The notes under the pieces were generated by a model. It was not told where the DNA came from. It worked only from the letters and a program-made list of their open reading frames with translations, and did no database searches. Both the position numbers and the translations under genes were made by a program. Below are positions 20,301-28,276 of a DNA stretch of 61,810 bases, in pieces. How positions within the stretch are numbered: position 1 is the first letter of the stretch; each line of letters starts with the position of its first letter. The DNA is from Bacteroidota bacterium (lineage in GTDB: Bacteria > Bacteroidota > Bacteroidia > Chitinophagales > Chitinophagaceae), in contig PSRI01000012.1 in the NCBI GenBank assembly GCA_003175935.1, positions 1 to 61,810 of the forward strand, in the 5' to 3' direction.

Positions 20301-20797
20301 CGCTTGGGAAAAAACTTGGACCAAAAATGAAAGCTGCTGCGGCGGCCATTGCCAATTTGGGTCAGGATGAAATTATTGAACTGGAAAAAAACGGGTTTAT
20401 CAACCTGAATATTCAGGGCGAAGGAATAGTAATTTCCCGGAACGAAGTTGAGGTTCAAAGCGAGGATATTCCGGGTTGGATCGTTGCAAACCAGGGTGAA
20501 TTAACCGTGGCATTAGATGTAACGGTAACTCCTGATTTAGAGCAGGAAGGAAATGCAAGGGAGCTGGTGAACAGAATCCAGAAAATCCGCAAGGATAGCG
20601 GGTTTGAACTCACCGACAGGATCCTGGTAAGGGTAGCAGAAAATGCGAGCCTGAAACCATCCATCACTCAATTTAATGACTATATTTGCGCGGAAATTTT
20701 GGCAGATAGTTTGGAACTTGTGCCTGAAATTGTTGATGGCACCGAAATTGAAGTAAATGACATACCTTTAAAAGTATTTGTTACAAAAAAAGCATAA
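17312..20797 (+). CDS. ileS: isoleucyl-tRNA synthetase (long, eukaryote-like type)
   Basis: Class I aminoacyl-tRNA synthetase charging tRNA(Ile). 1161 residues, about 220 longer than E. coli IleS. The HIGH-type motif is PPSANGMPGIHH near residue 50, the editing domain follows, and the signature loop is KMSKRLGN (KMSKR in place of KMSKS). Length and KMSKR fit the IleRS2 or eukaryote-like class, which is known for reduced mupirocin sensitivity (family knowledge). It is followed after 4 bases by a DksA/TraR-like gene, suggesting co-transcription. Confidence 0.95.
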   Translation: MSAKYREFQQLNLPAIEEEILAKWSKNQAFEKSVTLREGSTPFVFYEGPPSANGMPGIHHVISRTLKDLVCRYKTMQGFQVRRKAGWDTHGLPIELGVEKMLGITKEDIGKKISVAEYNATCRNEVLKFKDKWDELTTKMGYWVDLKHPYITFKNDYIESLWWSLKQLYSRDLLYESISIQPYSPAAGTGLSSHELNQPGTYKMVKDTSCIAMFRAIENEKSKFLFEAANSREVFFLAWTTTPWTLPSNLGLTVGPNIDYVLVKTFNPYSGKPCAVVLAKPLIHQYFPEKIDEWDEAGNQELFDAITNWLTRGSDEVLIGDHNPKLKSEFDHLIKKKQLPYKIVKEFRGRQLEECRYEQLLPFDANSPDKSGGDPFRVLLGDFVTTEDGTGIVHTAPAFGADDYKVGKKYGIGILVMVDKTGKFVDGLGEFAGRYVKNYKDDPEYVDVNVDICVKLKKENRAFKIEKYEHNYPHCWRTDKPVLYYPLDAWFIRTTAYKDRMVELNKTINWKPKSTGEGRFGNWLENMVDWNLSRSRYWGTPLPIWKSDDGSEEKCIGSIDELLDEIEKANKALKLNQSLSRESLDLHKPFVDEVILVSENGNRLKRVPDLIDVWFDSGAMPFAQWHFPFENKETFAKNYPADFIAEGVDQTRGWFYTLHALAALLKESIQEELKNSGIVTEDLDQHYPGLAYKTCVSNGLVLDKNGNKMSKRLGNVVDPFKTIEQFGADATRWYLITNASPWDSLKFDLDGIREVQRKFFGTLYNTYQFFALYANVDGFSFKEEYIALDKRPEIDRWILSSLNSLKKKVTAYLDDYEPTAAGRAIEDFVDEHLSNWYVRLCRRRFWKGEYEQDKICAYQTLYECLETVAQLMAPISPFFSDVLFTNLNSVSGRNKLESVHHALFPVADAKVINTSLEERMQMAQDISSLVLSLRKKVNIKVRQPLQKVLIPVLDYEKKKQMERVEDLIKSEVNVKHIEYLTEDTGFIKKKAKANFVALGKKLGPKMKAAAAAIANLGQDEIIELEKNGFINLNIQGEGIVISRNEVEVQSEDIPGWIVANQGELTVALDVTVTPDLEQEGNARELVNRIQKIRKDSGFELTDRILVRVAENASLKPSITQFNDYICAEILADSLELVPEIVDGTEIEVNDIPLKVFVTKKA

Positions 20798-20801
20798 AAG
20801 C

Positions 20802-21695
20802 ATGGCAACCAACAAGAAATCAGCAAAAAAAGCGGCGCCTAAAAAAGCAGCCAAGCCGGCCAAAAAGGCTCCCGCGGCAAAAAAGCTGACTCCCAAGAAG
20901 GCGGCAAAGCCGATCAAGAAAGAGGTCGCCAGGCATGCTAAAAAGGCCGAGGTTAAGAAACCGGCCGTCAAAAAAGTAGCCCCGGTTGCCCATAAATCAA
21001 CTGCCGTGGCTCATAAATCTGCACCTATTGCCCACAAACCTGCTCCCGTTGCTCATAAGCCAGCACCGGTGGCTCATAAACCCCTGCCCGTGAAAAAAGT
21101 TGAAAAGCCAGTACATAAGCCTGAACCTCAACCCCTTCATAAATTACCGGAAATTAGAAAGGTCGTTAAGGAAGCTGCTAAACCCGAACCGAGAAGAGAG
21201 TCGAAACCAGTTATATTACCTAAATTAACCACAACCGTAGCCAAGAAGTATGAACCGGATTTTACAAAATCTGTGCTCGATCAGCCTGAGCTACATCAAA
21301 GCGGTCCAACTATGAGATACAGTGACGTAGAGCTTACAGAGTTCAAAGAATTAGTTTTGAGGAAACTTGAAGCAGCAAAAAAGGAGTTAGCATATTTGCA
21401 GGGATTGATCACTCGTAAAGATGATATGGGTGGCGATGAAAGCGAAAACAGATACATGACCATGGAAGATGGAAGTATCAGCATGGAAAGAGAACAACTG
21501 AGCCAAATGGCCAGCAGACAAATTCAATACATCGATCACCTGGAAAAGGCACTCATGCGAATTGAAAACAAAACATATGGAATTTGCAGAGTGACCGGAA
21601 AACTGATAGATAAGGCCCGTTTACGTGCCGTACCCCATGCTACCCTTAGCATCGAAGCTAAAATGGGATATGCAAAGAATCCCAACATTCAATAA
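20802..21695 (+). CDS. TraR/DksA-family protein with basic repeat-bearing N-terminal tail
   Basis: 297 residues from ATG 20802, 4 bases after ileS. The first ~125 residues are Lys/Ala/Pro-rich, resembling histone H1 or AlgP tails, and contain five AHK units at a strict 7-residue period (21-base DNA period, 20988-21080). The C-terminal ~120 residues are DksA/TraR-like: a coiled coil (LVLRKLEAAKKELAYLQGL) and YGICRVTGKLIDKARLRAVP. The four zinc-finger cysteines of classical DksA are reduced to one, as in many Bacteroidota homologues. Likely an RNA-polymerase secondary-channel or nucleoid-associated factor (inference). A start at TTG 20778 inside ileS is less likely. Confidence 0.82.
   Translation: MATNKKSAKKAAPKKAAKPAKKAPAAKKLTPKKAAKPIKKEVARHAKKAEVKKPAVKKVAPVAHKSTAVAHKSAPIAHKPAPVAHKPAPVAHKPLPVKKVEKPVHKPEPQPLHKLPEIRKVVKEAAKPEPRRESKPVILPKLTTTVAKKYEPDFTKSVLDQPELHQSGPTMRYSDVELTEFKELVLRKLEAAKKELAYLQGLITRKDDMGGDESENRYMTMEDGSISMEREQLSQMASRQIQYIDHLEKALMRIENKTYGICRVTGKLIDKARLRAVPHATLSIEAKMGYAKNPNIQ
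20982..21086 (+). repeat. coding tandem repeat, 21-base period, five units
   Basis: Five consecutive units encode a heptapeptide with invariant AHK (for example PVAHKPA, PIAHKPA, TAVAHKS). The units differ mainly by synonymous or conservative changes. This is a protein-level repeat in the tail of the DksA-like gene, not a CRISPR. Confidence 0.75.
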
Positions 21696-21722
21696 CATAT
21701 CTCTTTTTGAATAATTAACTTG

Positions 21723-21752
21723 CCGTCACGCCAAAGCGTGACGGTTTTTTTT
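21723..21752 (+). terminator. intrinsic terminator after the DksA-like gene
   Basis: CCGTCACGC (21723-21731) pairs perfectly with GCGTGACGG (21736-21744) around CAAA, followed by eight Ts. It ends the ileS transcript. Confidence 0.93.
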
Positions 21753-21795
21753 AGTGCAAAGATCTCATTCAGAGTAAAGTCAAAATTAATTGCGA

Positions 21796-22248
21796 ATGCA
21801 GACCAGATATTTACTGCTCATGTTGATGACTATAGTTACAGGATCAATACTTCCGATACAGGCAGGTATTAATTCAAAGCTTTCTAAAGTAGCTGGTGGT
21901 CCGGTGATCGCGGCTTTTATTTCTTTTTTCACGGGTACAGTCATTTTGATTTTATACATCATACTTACCAGGAAGCATAATTTTCAATGGACTGGTATTA
22001 AGGCCGCACCCATTTGGTTTTTTACGGGAGGATTGATTGGCGCTTTTTATGTTTCTGCAATTACCTGGGTAGTACCATCACTTGGCGCCGCACTAACATT
22101 TGCACTCGTTATAACAGGACAGCTTATCGCTGCAATGATAATCGATCATTACGGTTGGCTTGGAATGGCCGTAAAAGAAATTTCTGCCGGCAGAATTATT
22201 GGTGCACTACTTCTCGTTGCAGGAGTAATTTTGATCAGAAAATATTAG
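21796..22248 (+). CDS. YdcZ-type (DUF606) membrane transporter
   Basis: 150 residues from ATG 21796 (an upstream TTG at 21790 adds only two residues). Five hydrophobic segments are visible. The signature GSILPIQAGINSKL near the N terminus and WVVPSLGAALTFALVITGQL match the DUF606/YdcZ branch of the drug/metabolite transporter superfamily, in which two five-helix chains may pair. Substrate unknown. It stands alone between a terminator and a repeat-containing gap. Confidence 0.82.
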   Translation: MQTRYLLLMLMTIVTGSILPIQAGINSKLSKVAGGPVIAAFISFFTGTVILILYIILTRKHNFQWTGIKAAPIWFFTGGLIGAFYVSAITWVVPSLGAALTFALVITGQLIAAMIIDHYGWLGMAVKEISAGRIIGALLLVAGVILIRKY

Positions 22249-22257
22249 CAGAGTATT

Positions 22258-22290
22258 AAGTACTTAGTACCTGGTTCCTGGACAAATAAA
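22258..22290. repeat. dispersed intergenic repeat (GTAC family), copy 2
   Basis: AAGTACTTAGTACCTGG at 22258-22274 is identical to 12391-12407, and the following bases (TTCCTGGACAAATAAA) resemble the copy-1 continuation. It lies directly after the YdcZ gene. Confidence 0.6.
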
Positions 22291-22381
22291 TGCAAATATT
22301 TCGTTGGTGTTTGTTGGAACAGGCGGGGCCAGGGATACAAGTTTACATTTTTTCTTTTGTCATTTCTAGCCCCATGCGAAG

Positions 22382-22446
22382 TCCCGATGGCTATCGGGAG
22401 AGCGAGAAACCTGCGACGCATAAAGCCAGGATGATTGCGAATCATC
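22382..22446. repeat. two REP-like palindromes between convergent genes
   Basis: TCCCGAT-GGCT-ATCGGGA (22382-22399) is a perfect 7-base hairpin of the CCCGAT...ATCGGG type often seen between Bacteroidota genes. GATGATT-GCG-AATCATC (22430-22446) is a second perfect 7-base inverted repeat. Neither has a T-run. They lie between the 3' ends of the YdcZ and ABC exporter genes. Confidence 0.55.
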
Positions 22447-22452
22447 ATTCCA

Positions 22453-24279
22453 TTATTTCACTTCCTGCATTTCAACAAGCTTTCGATACATTCCATCCAA
22501 TCCAAGTAAACTATCATGTGTTCCTCGTTCCACGATTTCGCCTTTTTGTAACACAATTATTTCATCAGCATGGCGAACAGTAGAAAGACGATGGGCAATC
22601 ACTATCGAAGTTCGATTAGCCATGAGGTGGTTTATAGCATCCTGTACCAGTCTTTCGCTCTCTGTATCCAGCGATGATGTGGCTTCATCCAGAATTAATA
22701 TTGGAGGGTTTTTTAAAACGGCACGTGCGATGGTAAGTCTCTGTCTTTCTCCTCCACTCAATTTGCTTCCGCGATCACCAATATTTGAATCGTAACCACC
22801 TTCTTTATGAATTATGAAATTATGAGCGTTTGCAATCTTTGCAGCTTTTTCTATTTCAGCTTTGGATGCTAATGGTTTTCCGAGGGCGATATTATTTGCG
22901 ATGGTGTCATTAAAAAGAATCGGCTCCTGGGTTACAATGCCCATGAGTTCCCGCAAATCTTTGAGTTTGTAATTCTTGATATTTTCTCCATCAATCAACA
23001 ATTCCCCTCCGGTTACATCATGAAATCTTGGAACCAGATCTGCAAGCGTTGATTTGCCTGCGCCGGATGAACCTACTATTGCAATGGTTTTGCCCTTCTG
23101 AATTTTAAGGTTAATATTTTTCAGAATTGGTTTGTCACCGTAATAGAAATTTACATTTCTGAATTCAATTTCATTGACAAAACTCTTAATAGGTTTTGCA
23201 CTTGGAATTTCCCTGATGGATTCCTGTTCTTTGATTAATGTTTGAATCCTTTCTATGCTCGCTGCACCTTTTCTAATATTGTAAGATGCCGCACTTAATG
23301 TTTTGAGAGGGTTGATGATTTGTGTGAATACTGCTATATAGGCAAGGAAATCTGTTCCACTTAATGAGAATCCTTCATTTTTAAGAACAAGTCTCCCACC
23401 ATAATAAAGTACACAGCAAACTGCGGTTACACCTAACAGTTCTGAAACCGGTGATGCCATATCCCTTCTGCGGTTGGCTTTATTCTTAATGTGAAGCAGA
23501 TCTTCATTTGCAGAATTGAATTTAAGTGATTGTTGGTCTTCAGCATTGAATCCTTTCACAATCCGCATTCCACCGAGGGTTTCATCGATGATCGTAAGAA
23601 TAGAGCTTAATTTTTCCTGCACTCTGGTTGATACACGCTTAAGCGATCTTCCAATTCGTCCAATGATCAGTCCGGATACCGGTAAAAATATGAGCAGGAA
23701 TAGTGAGAGTTGCGGACTTGTACTGATCATGTAAGCAAGAAATACGATGATCGTAATAGGTTCTCTGAAAAATGATTCAAGAAAACTAACGGTGCTAAAT
23801 TCCACGTCCTGCAAATCGTTAGTGAGGCGACTCATGATATCACCTTTTCGTTGTTCATTAAAGTATCCTATTGGAAGGTTCAGGATCTTATTGAACATAT
23901 CCGCTCTCATATCATTGAGAATCCTGTTTCGTATTGGATTCAAAACATACATTGCGAGATAGTAAAATATATTCTTTAGTAATACGGCAAGTATCACAAC
24001 CAAACAAATCAATCCCAAAGCCCGGATCTTCCCTTCTGGTGATGCAGTCATTGCACGGACCACATTCTTGAACTGATCCATTGTTCCTGTGATAATATTG
24101 CTACTGGGAGTTAGATTTTTTACTCCGCTGTCCACATTAAAAATCAGCATTAAAAAAGGGCTGAGTAAGGTGAGCGATACCAGGGAAAATATAGTAGAAA
24201 GAACGTTGAAAAGAAAATACGCCGTAACTAATTTTGGGTAGCGCCTGATGTAATGGAAAATAGTTCCTAAACTTCTCAT
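22453..24279 (-). CDS. MsbA-like ABC transporter, fused permease and ATPase
   Basis: Half-size ABC exporter of 608 residues: an N-terminal six-helix transmembrane domain (about 1-330) and a C-terminal nucleotide-binding domain. Visible motifs are Walker A GSSGAGKST, signature LSGGERQRL, Walker B ILILDEATSSLD and the switch histidine in VIAHRLST. Such dimeric exporters flip lipids or drugs; in Bacteroidota this type is often annotated as a lipid A exporter, but substrate cannot be read from sequence. Divergent from rbfA with a 75-base shared upstream region. Confidence 0.88.
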   Translation of the reverse strand: MRSLGTIFHYIRRYPKLVTAYFLFNVLSTIFSLVSLTLLSPFLMLIFNVDSGVKNLTPSSNIITGTMDQFKNVVRAMTASPEGKIRALGLICLVVILAVLLKNIFYYLAMYVLNPIRNRILNDMRADMFNKILNLPIGYFNEQRKGDIMSRLTNDLQDVEFSTVSFLESFFREPITIIVFLAYMISTSPQLSLFLLIFLPVSGLIIGRIGRSLKRVSTRVQEKLSSILTIIDETLGGMRIVKGFNAEDQQSLKFNSANEDLLHIKNKANRRRDMASPVSELLGVTAVCCVLYYGGRLVLKNEGFSLSGTDFLAYIAVFTQIINPLKTLSAASYNIRKGAASIERIQTLIKEQESIREIPSAKPIKSFVNEIEFRNVNFYYGDKPILKNINLKIQKGKTIAIVGSSGAGKSTLADLVPRFHDVTGGELLIDGENIKNYKLKDLRELMGIVTQEPILFNDTIANNIALGKPLASKAEIEKAAKIANAHNFIIHKEGGYDSNIGDRGSKLSGGERQRLTIARAVLKNPPILILDEATSSLDTESERLVQDAINHLMANRTSIVIAHRLSTVRHADEIIVLQKGEIVERGTHDSLLGLDGMYRKLVEMQEVK

Positions 24280-24354
24280 TTATCTGTACTGTATATTATT
24301 AAGACCAATTAAGGCGCAAAGTAACTAAATTTACAGCCACTAAACACGAAAGCC

Positions 24355-24735
24355 ATGCAGGAAGGAAAAAGACAGAAACAGGTAGCAGGGCTGCTTTATG
24401 AAGAGTTTAACGAAATTTTTCGCCGCCTGGGATTGAATATGATGGATGGAGGTATGATCTCGATTTCTTCGGTTAAGGTTACGCCTGATTTGCTTGAGGC
24501 CCGCATTTACCTGAGCTTCTTTCAGGTAAAAGATCCTAAGCTTGCTTTGGGTAAGATCGAAGACAAATCCTGGGAAATAAAAAAGGAATTAACGGCGAGA
24601 GTTAAACATCAACTGCGCAGAATGCCAGAATTGAAATTTTTCCTTGACGATACCCTGGATCATGTTTTTAAAATGGAAGACATATTTAAAAAGTTGAACG
24701 AAGAAAAACACGGTAATTCAGATAAAGAAAATTAA
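24355..24735 (+). CDS. rbfA: ribosome-binding factor A
   Basis: Assembly factor for the 30S subunit that binds near 16S rRNA helix 1 and the decoding region. 126 residues with the KH-like fold pattern: N-terminal RQKQVAGLLYEEF, central ISISSVKVTPDLLEARIYLS and C-terminal RMPELKFFLDDTLD, all characteristic. It is followed 40 bases later by a LolE-like permease. Confidence 0.92.
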   Translation: MQEGKRQKQVAGLLYEEFNEIFRRLGLNMMDGGMISISSVKVTPDLLEARIYLSFFQVKDPKLALGKIEDKSWEIKKELTARVKHQLRRMPELKFFLDDTLDHVFKMEDIFKKLNEEKHGNSDKEN

Positions 24736-24775
24736 TTCGGTTCTTTTTCCAATTTACATTCCTAAAACCGCACAC

Positions 24776-25996
24776 TTGCATTTTCTTTTTGCCTGGCGAT
24801 ATTTTAAAGCAAAGAAATCCACCAACGCAATAAACATAATTGCGTGGGTAAGTGTAATAGCCATCACCTTTGCAACTGCTTCCCTTCTAATACTGTGGAG
24901 TGCATTTAATGGATTTGAAGACCTGGTAAAATCCCTGTATGCAACTTTCTATACAGACATTAAAATCTCACCACTTACCGGAAAAACCATTCATCTGAGT
25001 GCCGACCAATTTCAAAAATTGTATTCGATCTCAGAAATAAAAAGTATTTCACGGGTTGCTGAAGAAAAGGCACTTATTCGTAATGGAGAGATAAGCGCCA
25101 TTGTAGAATTGAAAGGCGTGGATTCCAATTATGGAAAAGTTACTACGGTCGAAAACAGTTTGGTTCGGGGAAAATTTGATTTGGGTACCGCATCACAACC
25201 TGGTGCGGTTATGGGAGTGGGGGTTGAAAATGCCATTGGAGTTTTAAGTGATAGAAGCATTGGAAATATTACGGTCAACCTTCCGCGAAGAGGGGCCGTT
25301 GATGTCAACAATCCCCTTTCTGCATTTAGTGAGGGACAATTATCGCCTTCCGGGTCTTTCGCTATTCAACAGGAATTCGATAATAAATACATTCTCACCA
25401 ATCTTGAATTTGTAAGGCAAAGTATGGGTTTTGATCCTGATGAATATAGTGGAATTGAAATATCGCTGACTGATCCTGCCCTCGCCAATAAAGTGAAAGA
25501 TGAAATTCAAACCATTTTGGGCAAGGCATTCACTGTACTTACGCTGTACGAGCAAAACAAAAGTTTGTATACCGTAATGTCACTGGAAAAGTTGGCGATT
25601 TATGTGATATTCATTTTGGTTTTGGCAGTAGCCATGTTCAATCTAGTTGGTGCTTTGACAATGCTGGTGATGGAAAAGCAAAAGGACATCCAGGTTTTGC
25701 AGGCTTTGGGGGCGCCCAAATTAACCATCCAAAAAATATTCCTTAGTGAAGGAGCAATACTTGCATCGATTGGATTAGTTTCCGGAATGCTGATTGCATT
25801 TATACTGGTATTTGCACAAACACATTTTAAACTGGTGCCCCTTGAAGGAACTTCATTTATTATCGACTACTATCCAGTGAAAATGAAACTTACTGATTTT
25901 CTGGTTGTAATATTTACGGTATTGTTTATAGCGCTGCTTGCCTCATGGGTTCCTTCCATGCGCGCAGCAAATCAGAAATTTGAATTGAGAAACTAA
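24776..25996 (+). CDS. LolC/LolE-like ABC transporter permease (FtsX family)
   Basis: 406 residues with one N-terminal and three C-terminal membrane segments around a large periplasmic domain, the MacB/FtsX topology. The N terminus FAWRYFKAKKSTNAINIIAW is typical of lipoprotein-releasing LolC/LolE permeases, and the C-terminal segment with LQALGAPKLTIQKIF is the FtsX-domain cytoplasmic loop. The start is a TTG (24776); no in-frame ATG precedes it. The ATPase partner (LolD) is not in the window. Confidence 0.85.
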   Translation: MHFLFAWRYFKAKKSTNAINIIAWVSVIAITFATASLLILWSAFNGFEDLVKSLYATFYTDIKISPLTGKTIHLSADQFQKLYSISEIKSISRVAEEKALIRNGEISAIVELKGVDSNYGKVTTVENSLVRGKFDLGTASQPGAVMGVGVENAIGVLSDRSIGNITVNLPRRGAVDVNNPLSAFSEGQLSPSGSFAIQQEFDNKYILTNLEFVRQSMGFDPDEYSGIEISLTDPALANKVKDEIQTILGKAFTVLTLYEQNKSLYTVMSLEKLAIYVIFILVLAVAMFNLVGALTMLVMEKQKDIQVLQALGAPKLTIQKIFLSEGAILASIGLVSGMLIAFILVFAQTHFKLVPLEGTSFIIDYYPVKMKLTDFLVVIFTVLFIALLASWVPSMRAANQKFELRN

Positions 25997-26008
25997 ATTT
26001 TCCGAAGC

Positions 26009-26842
26009 TTAATAATCTCCGAGTATTTCAGGCAATTGCGCCAGGGCTTTTTGCAATTGCTCATCATTAGGTGCAATACCGTGCCACTCATGATGACCTT
26101 CCATATAGTCAACGCCTTTGCCCATTATGGTATGCATTAAAATGGCTACGGGTTTTCCTCTACCGGTTTCTTTTTTAGCCTGGTCCAGCGTTGCAATTAC
26201 CGCATCCATATCGTTTCCGTCCATTTCAAGAGTAATCCAGCCAAAAGCTTCAAATTTTTTCCTGATATCGCCCAGGTTCATAACGACTTTGGTAGGTCCA
26301 TCTATTTGCTGGCCGTTCCAGTCAACGGTTGAAATAAGATTGTCTACATTATGGTGCGCTGCAAACATAACAGCCTCCCATACCTGCCCTTCATCCAGCT
26401 CACCGTCGCCATGAAGGGAATAAACAAGATGAGAATCTTTGTTGAGTTTTTTGGCCAGTGCGGCACCAATTGCCACACTCATTCCCTGTCCCAGGGAACC
26501 CGAAGCCACCCGGATACCAGGAAGATGTTCATGCGTCGCAGGATGACCCTGAAGTCGGGAATTGAGCTTTCTGAAGGTATGCAGCTCCGTTAGTGGGAAA
26601 TAGCCAGACCGGGCCAAAGTGCTGTAAAACACCGGTGATATGTGACCGTTAGACAGGAAGAAAAGGTCTTCATTAATGCCATCCATATTAAATTTCGGGT
26701 CATGTTGCATAACCTTAAAATAAAGGGCAGTAAAGAAGTCTGCACACCCCAAAGAGCCGCCGGGGTGGCCGCTTTGAGACTCATGTACCATTCTAACTAT
26801 ATCTCTCCTAATTTGTGCAGCAGTGCTTTTTAAATCTGTCAT
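26009..26842 (-). CDS. transketolase, N-terminal (TPP-binding) subunit
   Basis: 277 residues covering only the thiamine-diphosphate-binding half of transketolase: SGHPGGSLGCADF at the N terminus, the GDGELDEGQVWEA motif, and HTIMGKGVDYMEG. Transketolases split into N and C subunits are common in Bacteroidota and Archaea. The C-terminal (pyrimidine-binding) partner usually lies next to it, but here the neighbours are a LolE-like gene (convergent, 12-base gap) and a divergent WecA-like gene. The partner must be elsewhere if the enzyme works. Confidence 0.92.
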   Translation of the reverse strand: MTDLKSTAAQIRRDIVRMVHESQSGHPGGSLGCADFFTALYFKVMQHDPKFNMDGINEDLFFLSNGHISPVFYSTLARSGYFPLTELHTFRKLNSRLQGHPATHEHLPGIRVASGSLGQGMSVAIGAALAKKLNKDSHLVYSLHGDGELDEGQVWEAVMFAAHHNVDNLISTVDWNGQQIDGPTKVVMNLGDIRKKFEAFGWITLEMDGNDMDAVIATLDQAKKETGRGKPVAILMHTIMGKGVDYMEGHHEWHGIAPNDEQLQKALAQLPEILGDY

Positions 26843-27017
26843 GGAATGCTTTTTGTGAGTAGCAAATCTAAATCAAAGTTGGGGAATATGATGAGTGATC
26901 AAATGATTAACGATGGCTGTGTATAAATTTCCTCAAAAATACTATTCTCTATTGCCAACCGTTATTATTATATAGGCGTAAGAAAGATTAATATTGAATT
27001 TTAATTTATTTAAACAC

Positions 27018-27048
27018 TTGATGATTAGCGGGGTTATATTTACTTTTG
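27018..27048 (+). promoter_or_regulatory. promoter of the WecA-like gene (TTG-N20-TACTTTTG)
   Basis: TTG (27018-27020), a 20-base spacer and TACTTTTG (27041-27048) match the Bacteroidota consensus fully. Transcription would start near 27055, giving a leader of about a dozen bases before ATG 27068. Confidence 0.75.
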
Positions 27049-27067
27049 CAACTCTAAACGGGGCTTG

Positions 27068-28204
27068 ATGGATAAGGTTTTACTTGCCACTGCTTTGGCG
27101 TTTATTATTACGTATACTGCTATTCCGGTTATCATAAATGTTTCCGTAATCAAAAAATTATTTGATGAACCCGATGCAAGAAAATTGCATTCGAATCCGG
27201 TTCCGTCATTAGGTGGTTTGGGAATATTTGCGGGATTGATAATGGCATGTCTGATGACTATTTCATTCGACTCTGCAGTCGAGTTTCAATATTTTTTTGC
27301 CGCATGTCTTGTGATTTTCTTCCTGGGTTTAAGAGATGATATACTTGTCCTCACTGCACTTAAAAAATTCATAGGTCAAATTATTGCCGCATTCATCATC
27401 ATTTACAAAGGCGGAATTATTATTAGCAGCATGCATGGTTTACTTGGTGTAAATGAATTGCCCGAAGTGTTTAGTCTGGCATTAACTTATTTTACCGTAA
27501 TAGTAATCATCAACTCGTTTAATCTCATTGACGGAGTAGACGGACTTGCGGGTAGTTTGGGATTATTTACTTCCATAGTTTTTGGTGTATACTTCTATGC
27601 AATTGGTCATGTTGCTTATTCCACATTTGCATTTGCATTGGGCGGGAGTCTTCTTGCATTTTTAATTTTTAATCATTCTCCTGCTCGAATATTTATGGGA
27701 GATACCGGTTCACTGCTTATCGGCATGGCCAATGCGATTTTGGTTATCCATTTTATCAACGTTGCAGATCAGCCCGGATCTATTTTCCAAATTAAAGCAG
27801 CACCAGCAGTTGGCGTCGCGATTTTAATAGTTCCTTTATACGATACATTGCGCGTATTCGCAATACGAATTTTCAATCGCCGTTCGCCGTTTAGTCCTGA
27901 CCGTAACCACGTACACCACTTGTTGCTTGATCGGGGCCTTAGTCATTCAGCAACAACATTTATACTCGTTACAGTGAATATTCTTTTCGCCGTTGCAGCA
28001 TACGCACTTAGCCCAATTGGAGTGAATTATCTTTTCGCCATTCTGGTGGGAGCGGCATCGCTTGGTATTGGCATGTTGTATTTTACCAAACCAAAATCCA
28101 AATTGTTTCTTGCCTCAGATGATTCCACCAACGAATCAGAAGGAAGAAGGCAATCCAAGATTATGCCTTTGAATCCTAATAAAGCTGTAGCAGAACAGAA
28201 CTAG
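27068..28204 (+). CDS. WecA/MraY-family undecaprenyl-phosphate sugar-1-phosphate transferase
   Basis: Polytopic membrane enzyme of 378 residues that transfers a sugar-1-phosphate (often GlcNAc-1-P) to undecaprenyl phosphate. Diagnostic motifs: DEPDARKLHSNPVPSLGGLG near the N terminus, the catalytic FNLIDGVDGLAG, FMGDTGSLLIG, and HHLLLDRGLSH in the sugar-recognition loop. About ten hydrophobic segments. Not MraY itself, since no division/wall genes are adjacent. Likely starts a surface glycan (O-antigen or capsule). ATG 27068 preferred over TTG 27065. Confidence 0.9.
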   Translation: MDKVLLATALAFIITYTAIPVIINVSVIKKLFDEPDARKLHSNPVPSLGGLGIFAGLIMACLMTISFDSAVEFQYFFAACLVIFFLGLRDDILVLTALKKFIGQIIAAFIIIYKGGIIISSMHGLLGVNELPEVFSLALTYFTVIVIINSFNLIDGVDGLAGSLGLFTSIVFGVYFYAIGHVAYSTFAFALGGSLLAFLIFNHSPARIFMGDTGSLLIGMANAILVIHFINVADQPGSIFQIKAAPAVGVAILIVPLYDTLRVFAIRIFNRRSPFSPDRNHVHHLLLDRGLSHSATTFILVTVNILFAVAAYALSPIGVNYLFAILVGAASLGIGMLYFTKPKSKLFLASDDSTNESEGRRQSKIMPLNPNKAVAEQN

Positions 28205-28244
28205 ACTTTAGCTTTTCTAAATTCTTTTTTCCCTCTTCATTCGT

Positions 28245-28252
28245 TAGATTTG
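28245..28252 (+). promoter_or_regulatory. -7 element of the frr promoter
   Basis: TAGATTTG at 28245-28252 fits TAnnTTTG exactly, 25 bases before the frr ATG. The -33 region is T-rich but has no exact TTG. Confidence 0.55.
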
Positions 28253-28276
28253 CAGGCCAGATAATTGTAAAATTTT

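Noticed and set aside
20982-21086. CRISPR-like or non-coding tandem repeats
   Set aside because: The 21-base period keeps reading frame and encodes a heptapeptide repeat inside the DksA-like gene; no spacers are present.
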